64,000 bases of DNA. Origin: an uncultured Bacteroidales bacterium (GTDB lineage: Bacteria > Bacteroidota > Bacteroidia > Bacteroidales > Muribaculaceae). Shown here in pieces: positions 51,195 through 59,867 of this stretch (within the stretch, counting starts at the first letter, position 1; each line of letters begins with the position of its first letter). Under the pieces are notes generated by a model. The model had not been told where the DNA came from. It searched no databases and worked only from the letters and a program-made list of their open reading frames with translations. The translations under genes and the position numbers were made by a program. The stretch covers positions 124,001 to 188,000 of the forward strand of contig CACZVR010000001.1 of assembly GCA_902784675.1 (NCBI GenBank), given 5' to 3'.

Positions 51195-52862
51195 TCATTG
51201 ATTAGGCTGGTCCTCATCTTCTTCATGCACGAGGCTTTTAGCACGATAGGTCCAGCCGTAATGCTTATAGATTTCAGCTAAACGCGGCAGGCGTGCTTTG
51301 AAATCTTGGTAATCCTTCTGCTCTGATGGCAACCATTGCACTTCGGCGAGAGCGGCCATGCGGGGCAGCACCTGATACTGGATTTGTGGCTCGCAAGTGA
51401 TGTATTCGGTCCACACATTGGCTTGCACGCCGATAATGTGGCTACGCTTGTCGGCAGGAAGGTCGGCGGCGACAGGCTCAAAGTCATAGACCTTTTTGAG
51501 CGTATTGCAACCGCCAAAGGCCATCGGTTCATTCCAAGTCTTGCTGGTCTGGTAGTAGTCAAAGTATAAGGGTCCAACAGGTGTCATGATCACGTCATGC
51601 CCCAGATTGGCACCTTCGGCACCAGGTTCTGCTCCTCTCCACGACATGATGGTCGCCGAAGTGTTTACGTCGCAGCCCAACAGTTCATCCCAGCCGATGA
51701 TGCGTCGCCCGTGTTCGGTGAGGTATTGCTGCACTTGCGTCGTGAACCAGCCTTGCAAGAGCGCCTCGGCACTCTGCTTGTCATTAGCCTTGAGACCCAG
51801 GTCACGGATGCGTTGCTGGCACAGCGGGCATTCCTGCCAGCGCACACGAGGCGATTCGTCACCGCCGATGTGGATATACTCACTGGGGAAGAGTTGTATC
51901 ACCTCGTCGAGGACATCCTTGACAAACTGGAGCGTATGGTCTTTACCCACGCACAGGATATCATCGGTCACGCCCCACAGGGTCCACACTTCATAAGGAC
52001 CTCCTGTGCATCCCAACTCGGGATAGGCGGTCATGGCTGCCACCATGTGGCCGGGCATGTCAATTTCAGGGATAATGGTGATATAGCGATCGGCAGCATA
52101 GCGGACGATGTCACGAATTTCCTCTTGCGTGTAGAATCCGCCATAACGGATACCGTCGTTAACCGGAGAATTGTGACCCAGGGTAGTGCCGTTGCGCCAG
52201 CCTCCCACCTCGGTCAAGCGGGGATATTTCTTGATTTCCACACGCCAACCCTGGTCATCGGTCAGGTGCCAGTGCAGACGGTTCATGCCATGCAAAGCCA
52301 ACAGGTCAATATAGCGCTTTACCGTCGAGACAGGGAAGAAGTGACGCACACAGTCCAAGTGCATCCCGCGATAGGAGAAACGCGGATTTGAAACCACCTG
52401 AGCCGCGGGCAAGTTGATTGCTGTTGCCTGACCCACAGGAATTGATTTGCGCAAGGTCTGAATGCCATGGAAGACGCCCGCGGCAGTCTTGCCACAAATT
52501 TCGACACTTCTTGCCGTCACAGTGATGCGATAACCCTCATCACTCTCCATTTTCGGGTCAAAGTGTAGCGTGATGTTGCCCGCACGGTCCTTTTCATTTA
52601 ATGTGGGACGAGTGCTCAAGTGCAAACCGGACAAATCCTCGATGTACTCGCTCAGCATGGTTGCATTACGCTCCATATCGCGGTTCCCGGTGGGATAATT
52701 CACCAAGCACTGTTCTGTCAACTTGAAATCAGCGCTCATGATACCGTCAATCCTGTCGGGCAGGGGCACAACGCGATAGTCGGCACGATTGCCCTGTGCC
52801 ATTGCCGCCGAGGCAAGCATCGATGCCGTCAGTAGGCAAAAAATGATTTGTTGTATTTTCAT
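51195..52862 (-). CDS. Secreted beta-N-acetylhexosaminidase (GH20)
   Basis: The enzyme removes terminal GlcNAc/GalNAc residues from glycans. The product is 555 residues from ATG 52862, with a signal peptide (MKIQQIIFCLLTASMLASAAMAQ). An N-terminal GH20b domain (about 30-145) precedes the GH20 barrel, with SYRGMHLDCVRHFFPV, HLTDDQGWR, EIDMPGHM and the catalytic pair Asp335-Glu336 in HIGGDESPRV. The end of the barrel has IIGVQANVWTEYI. The C-terminal tail is acidic (HEEDEDQPN). The apparent longer frame to 52994 lacks a signal peptide at its start and spans the promoter box, so I chose 52862. Substrate may be host mucin or bacterial glycans. Confidence 0.9.
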   Translation of the reverse strand: MKIQQIIFCLLTASMLASAAMAQGNRADYRVVPLPDRIDGIMSADFKLTEQCLVNYPTGNRDMERNATMLSEYIEDLSGLHLSTRPTLNEKDRAGNITLHFDPKMESDEGYRITVTARSVEICGKTAAGVFHGIQTLRKSIPVGQATAINLPAAQVVSNPRFSYRGMHLDCVRHFFPVSTVKRYIDLLALHGMNRLHWHLTDDQGWRVEIKKYPRLTEVGGWRNGTTLGHNSPVNDGIRYGGFYTQEEIRDIVRYAADRYITIIPEIDMPGHMVAAMTAYPELGCTGGPYEVWTLWGVTDDILCVGKDHTLQFVKDVLDEVIQLFPSEYIHIGGDESPRVRWQECPLCQQRIRDLGLKANDKQSAEALLQGWFTTQVQQYLTEHGRRIIGWDELLGCDVNTSATIMSWRGAEPGAEGANLGHDVIMTPVGPLYFDYYQTSKTWNEPMAFGGCNTLKKVYDFEPVAADLPADKRSHIIGVQANVWTEYITCEPQIQYQVLPRMAALAEVQWLPSEQKDYQDFKARLPRLAEIYKHYGWTYRAKSLVHEEDEDQPNQ

Positions 52863-52885
52863 AATGACGAAATGGTTAGTTTCTG

Positions 52886-52893
52886 CAAATATA
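52886..52893 (-). promoter_or_regulatory. -7 promoter box of the GH20 gene
   Basis: TATATTTG on the minus strand lies 23 bases before ATG 52862, inside an apparent longer frame. Confidence 0.5.
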
Positions 52894-52974
52894 CTAATAA
52901 TGTTCTTTTTGTGCATGATTTCATTTCGTTTTTTTCGTCCGTTTCGTCCGCGCATGCACGCCATGCAAAACAAA

Positions 52975-53004
52975 GAGGGCTGAGCATAGCCCAACCCTCT
53001 CGTT
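52975..53004 (-). terminator. Candidate terminator after the dipeptidyl-peptidase III gene
   Basis: On the minus strand AGAGGG...GGGCT-ATGCTC-AGCCC-TCTTTG forms nested hairpins followed by a short T-rich tract. The gene stops at 53034. Confidence 0.55.
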
Positions 53005-53033
53005 GAATCAATAATTTCCTCCTTCTCGGCAGA

Positions 53034-55031
53034 TTAGTGCGTGAGGGGAGAATAGTCCTGACCGTAGCGCAGCATCTGGTCGATGTAGCCCTCGGTATAG
53101 GTTACCTTCACGTCAATCAGCTTGCCGTTCTTGTCATACACGGGCGTGTAGATGGGATTGACAAAGCCCTTGTAAGGAGCGATGTTCAGACCCTCGTAGC
53201 GGGCGAGCACTTCCTTGTGAATCTCGGGATCAACCTTCACGCCGTAGGTCTCGACGAGCTGGCGTCCGGCCTCATAGTCACCTTCGCTCTTGATGCGCTG
53301 CACCTCGGCCAGCAGCTGGGCGAACAGGTCACGCAGCTTCTCATAGTCGTTGACGCGGACATAGGTCTTGCCGTCGCGCTTCACATACTCGATGACGTTG
53401 TCCTTCTTGCCCTGCTGGTAGCACCACTCGCTGATGAACTTGCGGTTGCGCATGTGGGCCTCCTCGATGTCCTTACCCGGCACGATGCGGGTCAGCTGGG
53501 TCATCAGACCATTCATGATGTACTTGTAGTACTCGGCCTTATAGACATCGTTGTTGGGGAAGATGCCCAGTTCAACGAGCTTGGGATCGGCCAGGTAATA
53601 CAGGGCGAACAGGTCGGCACGGCCTTCCTCGAGCGATGAGCCATAGGCCTTGAGGGCATCAGGGTCAACACCGGGCAGCAGTTGGCCCGAAGCGTGACCG
53701 AGGCACTCGTGCAGGTCGGTATGCAAAGCGTCAGCCATGTCGAGATACTTCTTCATCAGTTCCACCTCAACGTTGCTGTAGGCAAACTCCTCATTGAAAC
53801 CGGTACCGGCAGCCACCTTGTTATAGGCATCGGTAATGTTGTCGATAGACACCGACTTGGAGCCGTGGGCAGCACGAATCCAGTTGCTGTTGGGCAGGTT
53901 GATGCCGATGGGGGTTGAGGGGTAGCTGTCACCAGCCAGGATGGCAGCGGTGATGACCTTGGCGCTCACGCCCTTCACATTTTTCTTCTTGAAGCGGTTA
54001 TCAACAGGCGAGTTGCTCTCGAAGTATTGAGCGTTGTCGCTGATGAGCTTGGAACGGCGCGAAGCGGCCTTGTCCTTGAAGTTGACCATACCTTCCCACG
54101 AGCCAGTCATGCCCAGGGGGTCGCCATAGCTCTCGATAAAGCCGTTGATGAAGTCCACATCGCTCTGGGTCTCCTCGGCCCACATGATGCTGTAGTCGTC
54201 AAAGGTCTTCAACGAACCGGTCTGATAGAACTTGATCAACTCGTTGATATAGGCACGCTGACCCTCGTTCTCGGCCACGGTGGCAGCCTTCTGGAGCCAA
54301 TAGACGATCTTCTCGATGGCCTTGCTGTAGAGTCCGCCCACCTTGTAAGGCTCCTCTACAATCTTGCCATTGCGTTTCACCACCTTGCAGTTAAGGCCCC
54401 ATGAAATGGGAGTAAGGTCGGTGGTGTCTTTCAGGTTGTTGTAGAAATCCTCGACTTCCTGCTGGGTCACGCCCTCATACATGTTGCAGGCCGAGGTCAG
54501 AATCAGGTCCTCGCCATCGGCCTGGTTCACGCGCTTGGCCATGAAGGTGGGGTCAAAGATCACGCGGTCGAGCACTTTCTTCTCTCCGTCACGCTTGTCG
54601 GCACCAGGCAGAGCAGCAAACTGCTTGTCAAAGAAGTTCTTGGAAAACTCAGGAATGAACTTGTCCATCGAGTAGTGGTGATGGATACCGTTGCCAAACC
54701 ACACCTGTTTCAAGTACTTGACAAAGGCCTGATAGTCCTTGTCGTTCTTATCACCCTTGTAGTTGCGATAAATGTCCTCCAGCGTTTGTCGCACCATGAG
54801 GTTGTACTTGCAGTTCTGGTCAAAGAGGATGTCGCGGCCATTGAGGGCAGCCTCGGTGAGGTAATAAACCAACTCCTTCTGCTGGAGTGAAAGGTCCTCG
54901 AAACCGGGCACCTGATAGCGAAGCACCTCGATGTCGGCGAAACGGTCCACCGAGTAGTTGAAGTCACTGGTTTGTGCCATAGCGGTAGTTGCTAAAGCCG
55001 CCGTGAAGACGGCAAGAATCAATTTCTTCAT
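53034..55031 (-). CDS. Dipeptidyl-peptidase III (M49), secreted
   Basis: M49 enzymes release dipeptides from peptide N-termini using zinc. The 665-residue product has a signal peptide (MKKLILAVFTAALATTAMAQ), so it acts in the periplasm or outside. Zinc motif HECLGH lies at 441-446 and the third ligand Glu469 sits in LEEGRAD, matching the HEXXGH plus EExRAD arrangement of the family. Bacteroides DPP III also has HECLGH. The spacing between the motifs is about 22 residues. The length matches bacterial members. A small lipoprotein gene lies upstream on the same strand with a 47-base gap. Confidence 0.88.
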   Translation of the reverse strand: MKKLILAVFTAALATTAMAQTSDFNYSVDRFADIEVLRYQVPGFEDLSLQQKELVYYLTEAALNGRDILFDQNCKYNLMVRQTLEDIYRNYKGDKNDKDYQAFVKYLKQVWFGNGIHHHYSMDKFIPEFSKNFFDKQFAALPGADKRDGEKKVLDRVIFDPTFMAKRVNQADGEDLILTSACNMYEGVTQQEVEDFYNNLKDTTDLTPISWGLNCKVVKRNGKIVEEPYKVGGLYSKAIEKIVYWLQKAATVAENEGQRAYINELIKFYQTGSLKTFDDYSIMWAEETQSDVDFINGFIESYGDPLGMTGSWEGMVNFKDKAASRRSKLISDNAQYFESNSPVDNRFKKKNVKGVSAKVITAAILAGDSYPSTPIGINLPNSNWIRAAHGSKSVSIDNITDAYNKVAAGTGFNEEFAYSNVEVELMKKYLDMADALHTDLHECLGHASGQLLPGVDPDALKAYGSSLEEGRADLFALYYLADPKLVELGIFPNNDVYKAEYYKYIMNGLMTQLTRIVPGKDIEEAHMRNRKFISEWCYQQGKKDNVIEYVKRDGKTYVRVNDYEKLRDLFAQLLAEVQRIKSEGDYEAGRQLVETYGVKVDPEIHKEVLARYEGLNIAPYKGFVNPIYTPVYDKNGKLIDVKVTYTEGYIDQMLRYGQDYSPLTH

Positions 55032-55078
55032 TGTCGTTGTTGATGATTATGTTCTTTCTGATTAACAGATGAGGAGAT

Positions 55079-55531
55079 TTACTGCTGGGCAATTCCCGAA
55101 TAGATGATTTTCTTCTTGTCCATGATGACAATCTTGCCTTCCTTGGCGTTCAGGAGGATGTTTTTGCCATCGGGGGTTTGCATCAGGTAGCTATCACCCT
55201 GCTTGCGGCAGTTATTGGACTCATAGCTCTGGTCTCCACTAGCGCCCTTGAGTGCTACACGCATGGTGCCATTGGCAAGTTGATCGACCGTCACGTCATA
55301 TTCCTTGGTCTTGAACTGGGCCACGTTGTGGTCTTTGCCGTCCTCGGTGGGGCCGACTTTTTCCAACTTCGCAACGCTCTTCATTTTCGAGTCATCGACC
55401 TTCTTAACGTCCTTTTCTACCTTTTCGATTGCGGCTTCGTCCTTGTTCAATGCCTTATCATCAGCGGGTTTCTTGTTGCATGCGGTCATGGCAACAGCCA
55501 CAGCTGCACAAATGATTAAAAACTTTTTCAT
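55079..55531 (-). CDS. Small lipoprotein of unknown function
   Basis: The 150-residue protein has a lipobox (VAVAMTAC, Cys18), then a Lys/Asp/Glu-rich helical stretch (about 20-60; NKDEAAIEKVEKDVKKVDD). A small beta-rich region (about 70-150) follows with YDVTVDQLANGTMRVALKG and LLNAKEGKIVIMDKKKIIYSG. I recognise no family. It is probably anchored in the outer or inner membrane and could be cotranscribed with the downstream peptidase gene. Confidence 0.7.
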   Translation of the reverse strand: MKKFLIICAAVAVAMTACNKKPADDKALNKDEAAIEKVEKDVKKVDDSKMKSVAKLEKVGPTEDGKDHNVAQFKTKEYDVTVDQLANGTMRVALKGASGDQSYESNNCRKQGDSYLMQTPDGKNILLNAKEGKIVIMDKKKIIYSGIAQQ

Positions 55532-55609
55532 TGTTGTTTTGATATTAAATTATGATTGTTGATTTTTTGATGTCCGTTATTCAAACCATTTGGATTCTCT
55601 ATATTGATC

Positions 55610-56791
55610 TCACTCGACGTACAGGACCAACCCCTTGAGATATTCACCCTCGGGGTGATAGATGTTGATGGGATGGTCGGCCGGCTGTGTGAGCTGGTGC
55701 AGGATGCGCACCTTGCGACGCGTTTGTGCCGCTGCGCTGAACACGGCCAGACGGAACTGCTCCTTGTTCACAGCCTGTGAGCAGGAAAAAGTGAACAGAA
55801 TGCTGCCGGGAGCCATCTTTTCCAACGCTTTGGCATTGAGGCGACGGTAACCCACCAGGGCATTACGCAGGGCACTCTTGTGTTTGGCAAATGCAGGGGG
55901 ATCCAAAATGATGAGGTCATAGGCATTCGCCCCCATGTTGTCCAGGAACTTGAACGCATCCACGGCAAAAGACTTGTGACGGCCATCCTCGGGAGGGAAG
56001 TTAAGCGCCACATTCTCATCGGTCAGACGAACCGCCTTGGCCGAGCTGTCCACCGAATGCACCAGTGTGGCACCGCCACGCAGGGCATAGACCGAGAAAC
56101 CGCCCGTGTAGCAGAACATGTTCAACACCCGTTTGCCCTTGCTGTAGTGTTCCAACAAGCTGCGGTTCTCGCGCTGGTCCACAAAGAATCCTGTCTTTTG
56201 GCCCTTGAGCCAATCGACATGGAATCGTAGTCCGTTTTCCAAGGCTTCATCGGTTTCCATCTTGCCGATGATATAATCGTTGACAGGGTCCAGATGAGCC
56301 TTGTAGGGCAGGGTAGTCTCGCTCTTGTAATAGACATTGTGCACCCCTGGCAACTGCGTGAGTGAGCGAGCGATGATGTCGCGTGCGAAGTGCATGCCGG
56401 GTGAGTGGGCTTGCATCACAGCAGTGGGGCCATAGATGTCCACCACAAGTCCAGGAAGGAAGTCGCCCTCGCCGTGTACAAGGCGGAAGGCATTGTTGTC
56501 CTCGCGCTGGAGCCCCAAGGCTTGACGCATGCGCCAGGCATCCATCAAGCGCTTCTCATAAAAAGCCTCGTCAACGGCCGTGTCATCAAAGGTGAGCATC
56601 CTCACGGCAATACTCCCGATTTGGGAATGACCGTTGCCGATGAGTGTTCCGTCATGAGTATACACCGACACCAGGTCGCCTTCCTCGATAGTGTCGTCGG
56701 CCGCGGCAATGGCACCCGAGAACACCCAGGGATGGAACCGGCGCAAGGAATCCTCCTTGCCACGCTTGAGCGTTACAGTTTTATAGGTCAT
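55610..56791 (-). CDS. rlmI: Class I SAM-dependent rRNA methyltransferase (RlmI-like)
   Basis: The enzyme is predicted to methylate cytosine 5 of 23S rRNA. The 393-residue protein has an N-terminal PUA domain (about 1-75; RRFHPWVFSGAIAAADD), an EEHEE-like middle region (RLVHGEGDFLPGLVVDIYG), then the Rossmann methyltransferase with LNMFCYTGGFSVYALRGGA and the catalytic DPPAFAK. The C-terminal Cys of FTFSCSQAVN is the expected nucleophile. RlmI and RlmK-like proteins look alike, so the target base is inferred. It follows rseP in the dxr-rseP-rlmI run, with the heptamer array immediately before its start codon. Confidence 0.85.
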   Translation of the reverse strand: MTYKTVTLKRGKEDSLRRFHPWVFSGAIAAADDTIEEGDLVSVYTHDGTLIGNGHSQIGSIAVRMLTFDDTAVDEAFYEKRLMDAWRMRQALGLQREDNNAFRLVHGEGDFLPGLVVDIYGPTAVMQAHSPGMHFARDIIARSLTQLPGVHNVYYKSETTLPYKAHLDPVNDYIIGKMETDEALENGLRFHVDWLKGQKTGFFVDQRENRSLLEHYSKGKRVLNMFCYTGGFSVYALRGGATLVHSVDSSAKAVRLTDENVALNFPPEDGRHKSFAVDAFKFLDNMGANAYDLIILDPPAFAKHKSALRNALVGYRRLNAKALEKMAPGSILFTFSCSQAVNKEQFRLAVFSAAAQTRRKVRILHQLTQPADHPINIYHPEGEYLKGLVLYVE

Positions 56792-56831
56792 TTTTTAGTT
56801 TTTAGTCCCTAGTCCTTAGTTTTTAGTTGTT
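56789..56831 (-). repeat. Degenerate heptamer array (ACTAANN) before rlmI
   Basis: On the minus strand ACTAAAC, AACTAAAA, ACTAAGG, ACTAGGG, ACTAAAA and ACTAAAA run directly into ATG 56791. It fills most of the 63-base gap after rseP. Confidence 0.75.
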
Positions 56832-56854
56832 TAGTGGATGATGACACCTAAAGC

Positions 56855-58273
56855 CTATTTAAAGAAGAACCGATAGATGTCGTTACCGTTTGCAAACAAA
56901 AGCAATGCTATCAACAGCACCATACCCACATACTGAGCCCGCTCCATGAATTGCAGGCTGGGTTTGCGGCGAGTGATGATCTCATACAACAGGAACAACA
57001 CATGGCCACCGTCCAAGGCGGGGATGGGCAACACGTTCATCACGGCAAGAATAACCGAGATGAATGCGGTGATGTTCCAGAAGGAAAGCCAGTCCCAAGT
57101 ATCAGGGAAGATGCTGCCGATAGTGCCGAAACCTCCCAGGCTTTGGGCTCCCTCGGGCGTGAAGACGAGCTTGAGCTGCTTCACATAGTTCACCATCTTG
57201 GTCCAACCCATCTCAATGCCACGGGGCACAGATTGCAACAGGTTGTAACGGATAATCGTGGGCTTGAATATTTCGGCGGGATCCAATTCCTTAGCGATTC
57301 CAATCATGCCCTTGTCATCAATAGGCACATTGGTTGCGGTGAGCACCTGGTCGCCACGCTGGAACTTGATGGTCACCGTCTTGCCCTTATACTTCTGCAG
57401 CTCTTCCGAGAAACCGATGACTTCGGGCGTGGGCACATCATTCACAGCAATCATCCGGTCGCCCTTCTGCAGGCCAGCCTTCTCGGCGCCCATGCGGGGT
57501 TGCACCTGATTCACCACCACGGGAATGCAGTAAACCATGAACGGTTGTCCCTTCTCGGCATCCTTGTTCACCTTGAAGATGAAGTTCTCGGGTATGTTGA
57601 TTACGGTATCCTTACCGTTGCGCTGCACCGTCACCTTGTGGGCAGTGACCATGTCTTGCAAACTCTCGGCATTGGGATGGTCAAGAATCTTGCCATCGGC
57701 TTTCAAGGGGATATCACCATCTTGGAAGCCAATCTCATGGGCGCTGTCGCAATACATCATACCTTGAGTTGCGTCGGCGAATTTCACGTATTTCTCACCC
57801 ACGCTGTAGGCGATGCCGGCATAGATGACAACGGCCAGCAGGAAGTTGAACATCACGCCGCCCAGCATGATGAGCAGGCGCTGCCATGCAGGCTTGCTGC
57901 GGAACTCGTAGGGCTTGGCGGGCTCTTTCAGCGCCTCGGTGTTCATCGATTCGTCAACCATGCCGCTGATGGCACAATAGCCACCCAACGGCAACCAACC
58001 GATGCCATACTCGGTGGCACGCCACGACTTCTTGTTTTCGTTGGGGTCATTATCACCAGCAACTGCCATTTCATTGCCATGCGAGAACCATTTCAGGTAC
58101 TTGCCGGGTTTCCACTTGGCGATGGTGAGCCAGGGATTGAAGAAAAGATAGAATTTTTCTACCCATACTCCGAAAATGCGGGCAAAGAAGTAGTGACCAA
58201 ATTCATGTATCATCACCAGAATGCCCAGAGAAAGAATAAGTTCAAGGGCTTTAATCCAAAAAGTAGTGCTCAT
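56855..58273 (-). CDS. rseP: RIP metalloprotease RseP (site-2 protease)
   Basis: This intramembrane zinc protease cuts anti-sigma factors and clears signal peptides. The 472-residue protein has HEFGH in the first helix (His23, Glu24, His27), two PDZ-like regions in the middle (e.g. EIGFQDGDIPLKADGK; MGAEKAGLQKGDRMIAVND), and the second active-site motif ALDGGHVLFLLYEI near the C-terminus, followed by a last helix. Two transmembrane helices flank each motif. It lies 17 bases after dxr on the same strand, which is a common order in bacteria. It is longer than the E. coli enzyme by about 20 residues. Confidence 0.93.
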   Translation of the reverse strand: MSTTFWIKALELILSLGILVMIHEFGHYFFARIFGVWVEKFYLFFNPWLTIAKWKPGKYLKWFSHGNEMAVAGDNDPNENKKSWRATEYGIGWLPLGGYCAISGMVDESMNTEALKEPAKPYEFRSKPAWQRLLIMLGGVMFNFLLAVVIYAGIAYSVGEKYVKFADATQGMMYCDSAHEIGFQDGDIPLKADGKILDHPNAESLQDMVTAHKVTVQRNGKDTVINIPENFIFKVNKDAEKGQPFMVYCIPVVVNQVQPRMGAEKAGLQKGDRMIAVNDVPTPEVIGFSEELQKYKGKTVTIKFQRGDQVLTATNVPIDDKGMIGIAKELDPAEIFKPTIIRYNLLQSVPRGIEMGWTKMVNYVKQLKLVFTPEGAQSLGGFGTIGSIFPDTWDWLSFWNITAFISVILAVMNVLPIPALDGGHVLFLLYEIITRRKPSLQFMERAQYVGMVLLIALLLFANGNDIYRFFFK

Positions 58274-58290
58274 TATTTAGTTAGTCTCTT

Positions 58291-59466
58291 TTACTTAATA
58301 AGTTCTTCGACAATGCGAGAGGCATAATCGCGTGCTGCTTTGTTGCTGGCCACAAGGTCTTCATAATGCGGACGCCCGATGTGAGGAGCCTGCTCCATTG
58401 TCTTGTCAATGATGGTATAAATGTCGGTAAAACGGATTTTGTCTTGAAGGAATGCCGCTACGGCGATTTCGTTAGCAGCATTCATCACACAAGGAGCGGT
58501 GCCACCGGCGCGGGCTGCAGCATAAGCGGTATTCAACAAGGGGAATTTGTCGAAGTCGGGACGCTCAAACGTCAGTGTCGCAAAATCCTCAATGGACATC
58601 TTGCGGCAGTCACTCGCCAGGCGGCGGTCGGGCAAGCCCAGGGCGTAGCGGATGGGAAGGTGCATGTCGGGCAAACCCAGTTGCGCCTTGACCGAACCGT
58701 CCTTGAAGGCGACCATCGAGTGGACGATGCTCTGCGGATGCACCAGAATCTCAATATCTCCAGGCTCCACGCCGAACAGCCACCGCGCCTCGATCATCTC
58801 AAACCCCTTGTTCATCATCGTCGCCGAGTCGATAGTGATTTTAGCGCCCATCGACCAGTTGGGATGCTTGAGGGCATCGGCAGCCGTGACACGCGACAGT
58901 TCCTCTTTGGGCATGGTGCGGAATGGTCCGCCCGAAGCTGTCAGCAGCAGTTTGTCAACATCCTCGTGACGTTCACCCACCAGGCATTGGTAGAAGGCGC
59001 CATGCTCGCTGTCAACGGGGTAGAGCACACTGTCGGAATTGCGCAGCAGGCTCTCGATGAGTTCGCCGGCGACGACTAGGGTCTCTTTGTTTGCCAGAGC
59101 GATGCGTTTGCCGGCGCCAATAGCGGCGATTGTCGATTCCAGGCCACTATAGCCCACCATCGCTGTCACCACTGTGTCAATCTCGGGCATGGTCACCGCT
59201 TGAGCGATAGCAGCGCTACCGGTAGCCACGACGATTTCGGTACCTTCTAAAGCGTCACGCACATACTCATAGTACTGTTCATCGGCGATGATAACCATGT
59301 GCGGTCGCATGAGACGGGCCTGAGCAATCAGCAAGTCAGCACTGCTGCGTGCCACCAGGAGCCAAGCCTGGAACAGGTCGGGGTACTCGGCAATGATATC
59401 GAGTGTCTGACGCCCGATTGAGCCCGTGCTGCCCAAAACAGCGATATTTCGTCTTGTTTCTCTCAT
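58291..59466 (-). CDS. dxr: 1-deoxy-D-xylulose-5-phosphate reductoisomerase
   Basis: The enzyme makes 2-C-methyl-D-erythritol-4-phosphate for isoprenoid synthesis, using NADPH. The 391-residue protein has the nucleotide loop LGSTGSIGRQ (11-20), ALANKETLVVAGELI, PVDSEHGAF, LTASGGPFR and the metal/substrate-binding HPNWSMGAKITIDSATMMNKG. The C-terminus is helical. It begins the dxr-rseP-rlmI run. A weak TATCTTCG box lies at 59493-59486. Confidence 0.95.
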   Translation of the reverse strand: MRETRRNIAVLGSTGSIGRQTLDIIAEYPDLFQAWLLVARSSADLLIAQARLMRPHMVIIADEQYYEYVRDALEGTEIVVATGSAAIAQAVTMPEIDTVVTAMVGYSGLESTIAAIGAGKRIALANKETLVVAGELIESLLRNSDSVLYPVDSEHGAFYQCLVGERHEDVDKLLLTASGGPFRTMPKEELSRVTAADALKHPNWSMGAKITIDSATMMNKGFEMIEARWLFGVEPGDIEILVHPQSIVHSMVAFKDGSVKAQLGLPDMHLPIRYALGLPDRRLASDCRKMSIEDFATLTFERPDFDKFPLLNTAYAAARAGGTAPCVMNAANEIAVAAFLQDKIRFTDIYTIIDKTMEQAPHIGRPHYEDLVASNKAARDYASRIVEELIK

Positions 59467-59580
59467 ACTTTTTTGTTACAAACTGCGAAGATACAGCATT
59501 TTTCCTTCACGGCAAGCAACGAAAAACATATTTTTAGAGTTCTACGGCCATTGTTTTCGTTTTTTCACTCTTTTCACCTT

Positions 59581-59674
59581 TTCCACCCTTTCCACTATAT
59601 ACGTGACTTTCCACAAATTTCCACCCCGCAGCGGAAACACACGCACATGTGAACGGGGTGGAAAAAGTGGAAAA
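59581..59674. repeat. Direct repeat R1 of the ATPase cassette
   Basis: R1 is 94 bases and matches R2 at about 90 percent by eye (roughly 8 mismatches and 2 one-base gaps). It contains four TTTCCAC-type units, then a perfect stem TTTCCACCCCG (59618-59628) with CGGGGTGGAAA (59654-59664), and ends in two GTGGAAA units. Confidence 0.85.
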
Positions 59675-59694
59675 TGGAAGAAGATGCCCCATCT

Positions 59695-59727
59695 GGGCGA
59701 TAGTCATCCATCTCGTCACTATCGCCC
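59695..59727. repeat. Hairpin after R1
   Basis: GGGCGATAGT/ACTATCGCCC is a perfect 10-bp stem with a 13-base loop, 20 bases past R1. Its sequence is unlike the hairpin after R2. Confidence 0.7.
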
Positions 59728-59784
59728 GCAACTGGAGTACTTTGTTGGTTGTATCATTTAAATGAATCTTACGATAACATACCA

Positions 59785-59849
59785 TTTTTCACTTTTCCAC
59801 TGTTTTCACAAATATATATTAAAAGTGAAAAAGGTGGAAAAGTGGAAAA
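59785..59849. repeat. Large inverted repeat past the ATPase gene stop
   Basis: Arms of 25 bases (59785-59809 and 59825-59849) match at 22 positions, with an A/T loop of 15. The arms are again made of TTTTCAC/TTTTCCAC units. It lies 18 bases past the gene's stop codon and may also act as a terminator. Confidence 0.75.
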
Positions 59850-59867
59850 CGGCTGAATGAGGTGTGA

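Noticed and set aside
52863..52994. N-terminal extension of the GH20 enzyme
   Set aside because: The extension has no signal peptide and spans the minus-strand promoter box at 52893-52886.
56951..58327. Long open frame opposite rseP (plus strand, 458 codons)
   Set aside because: Same reason: it is antisense to a conserved coding sequence, and its translation is rich in His, Gln and Leu without family features.
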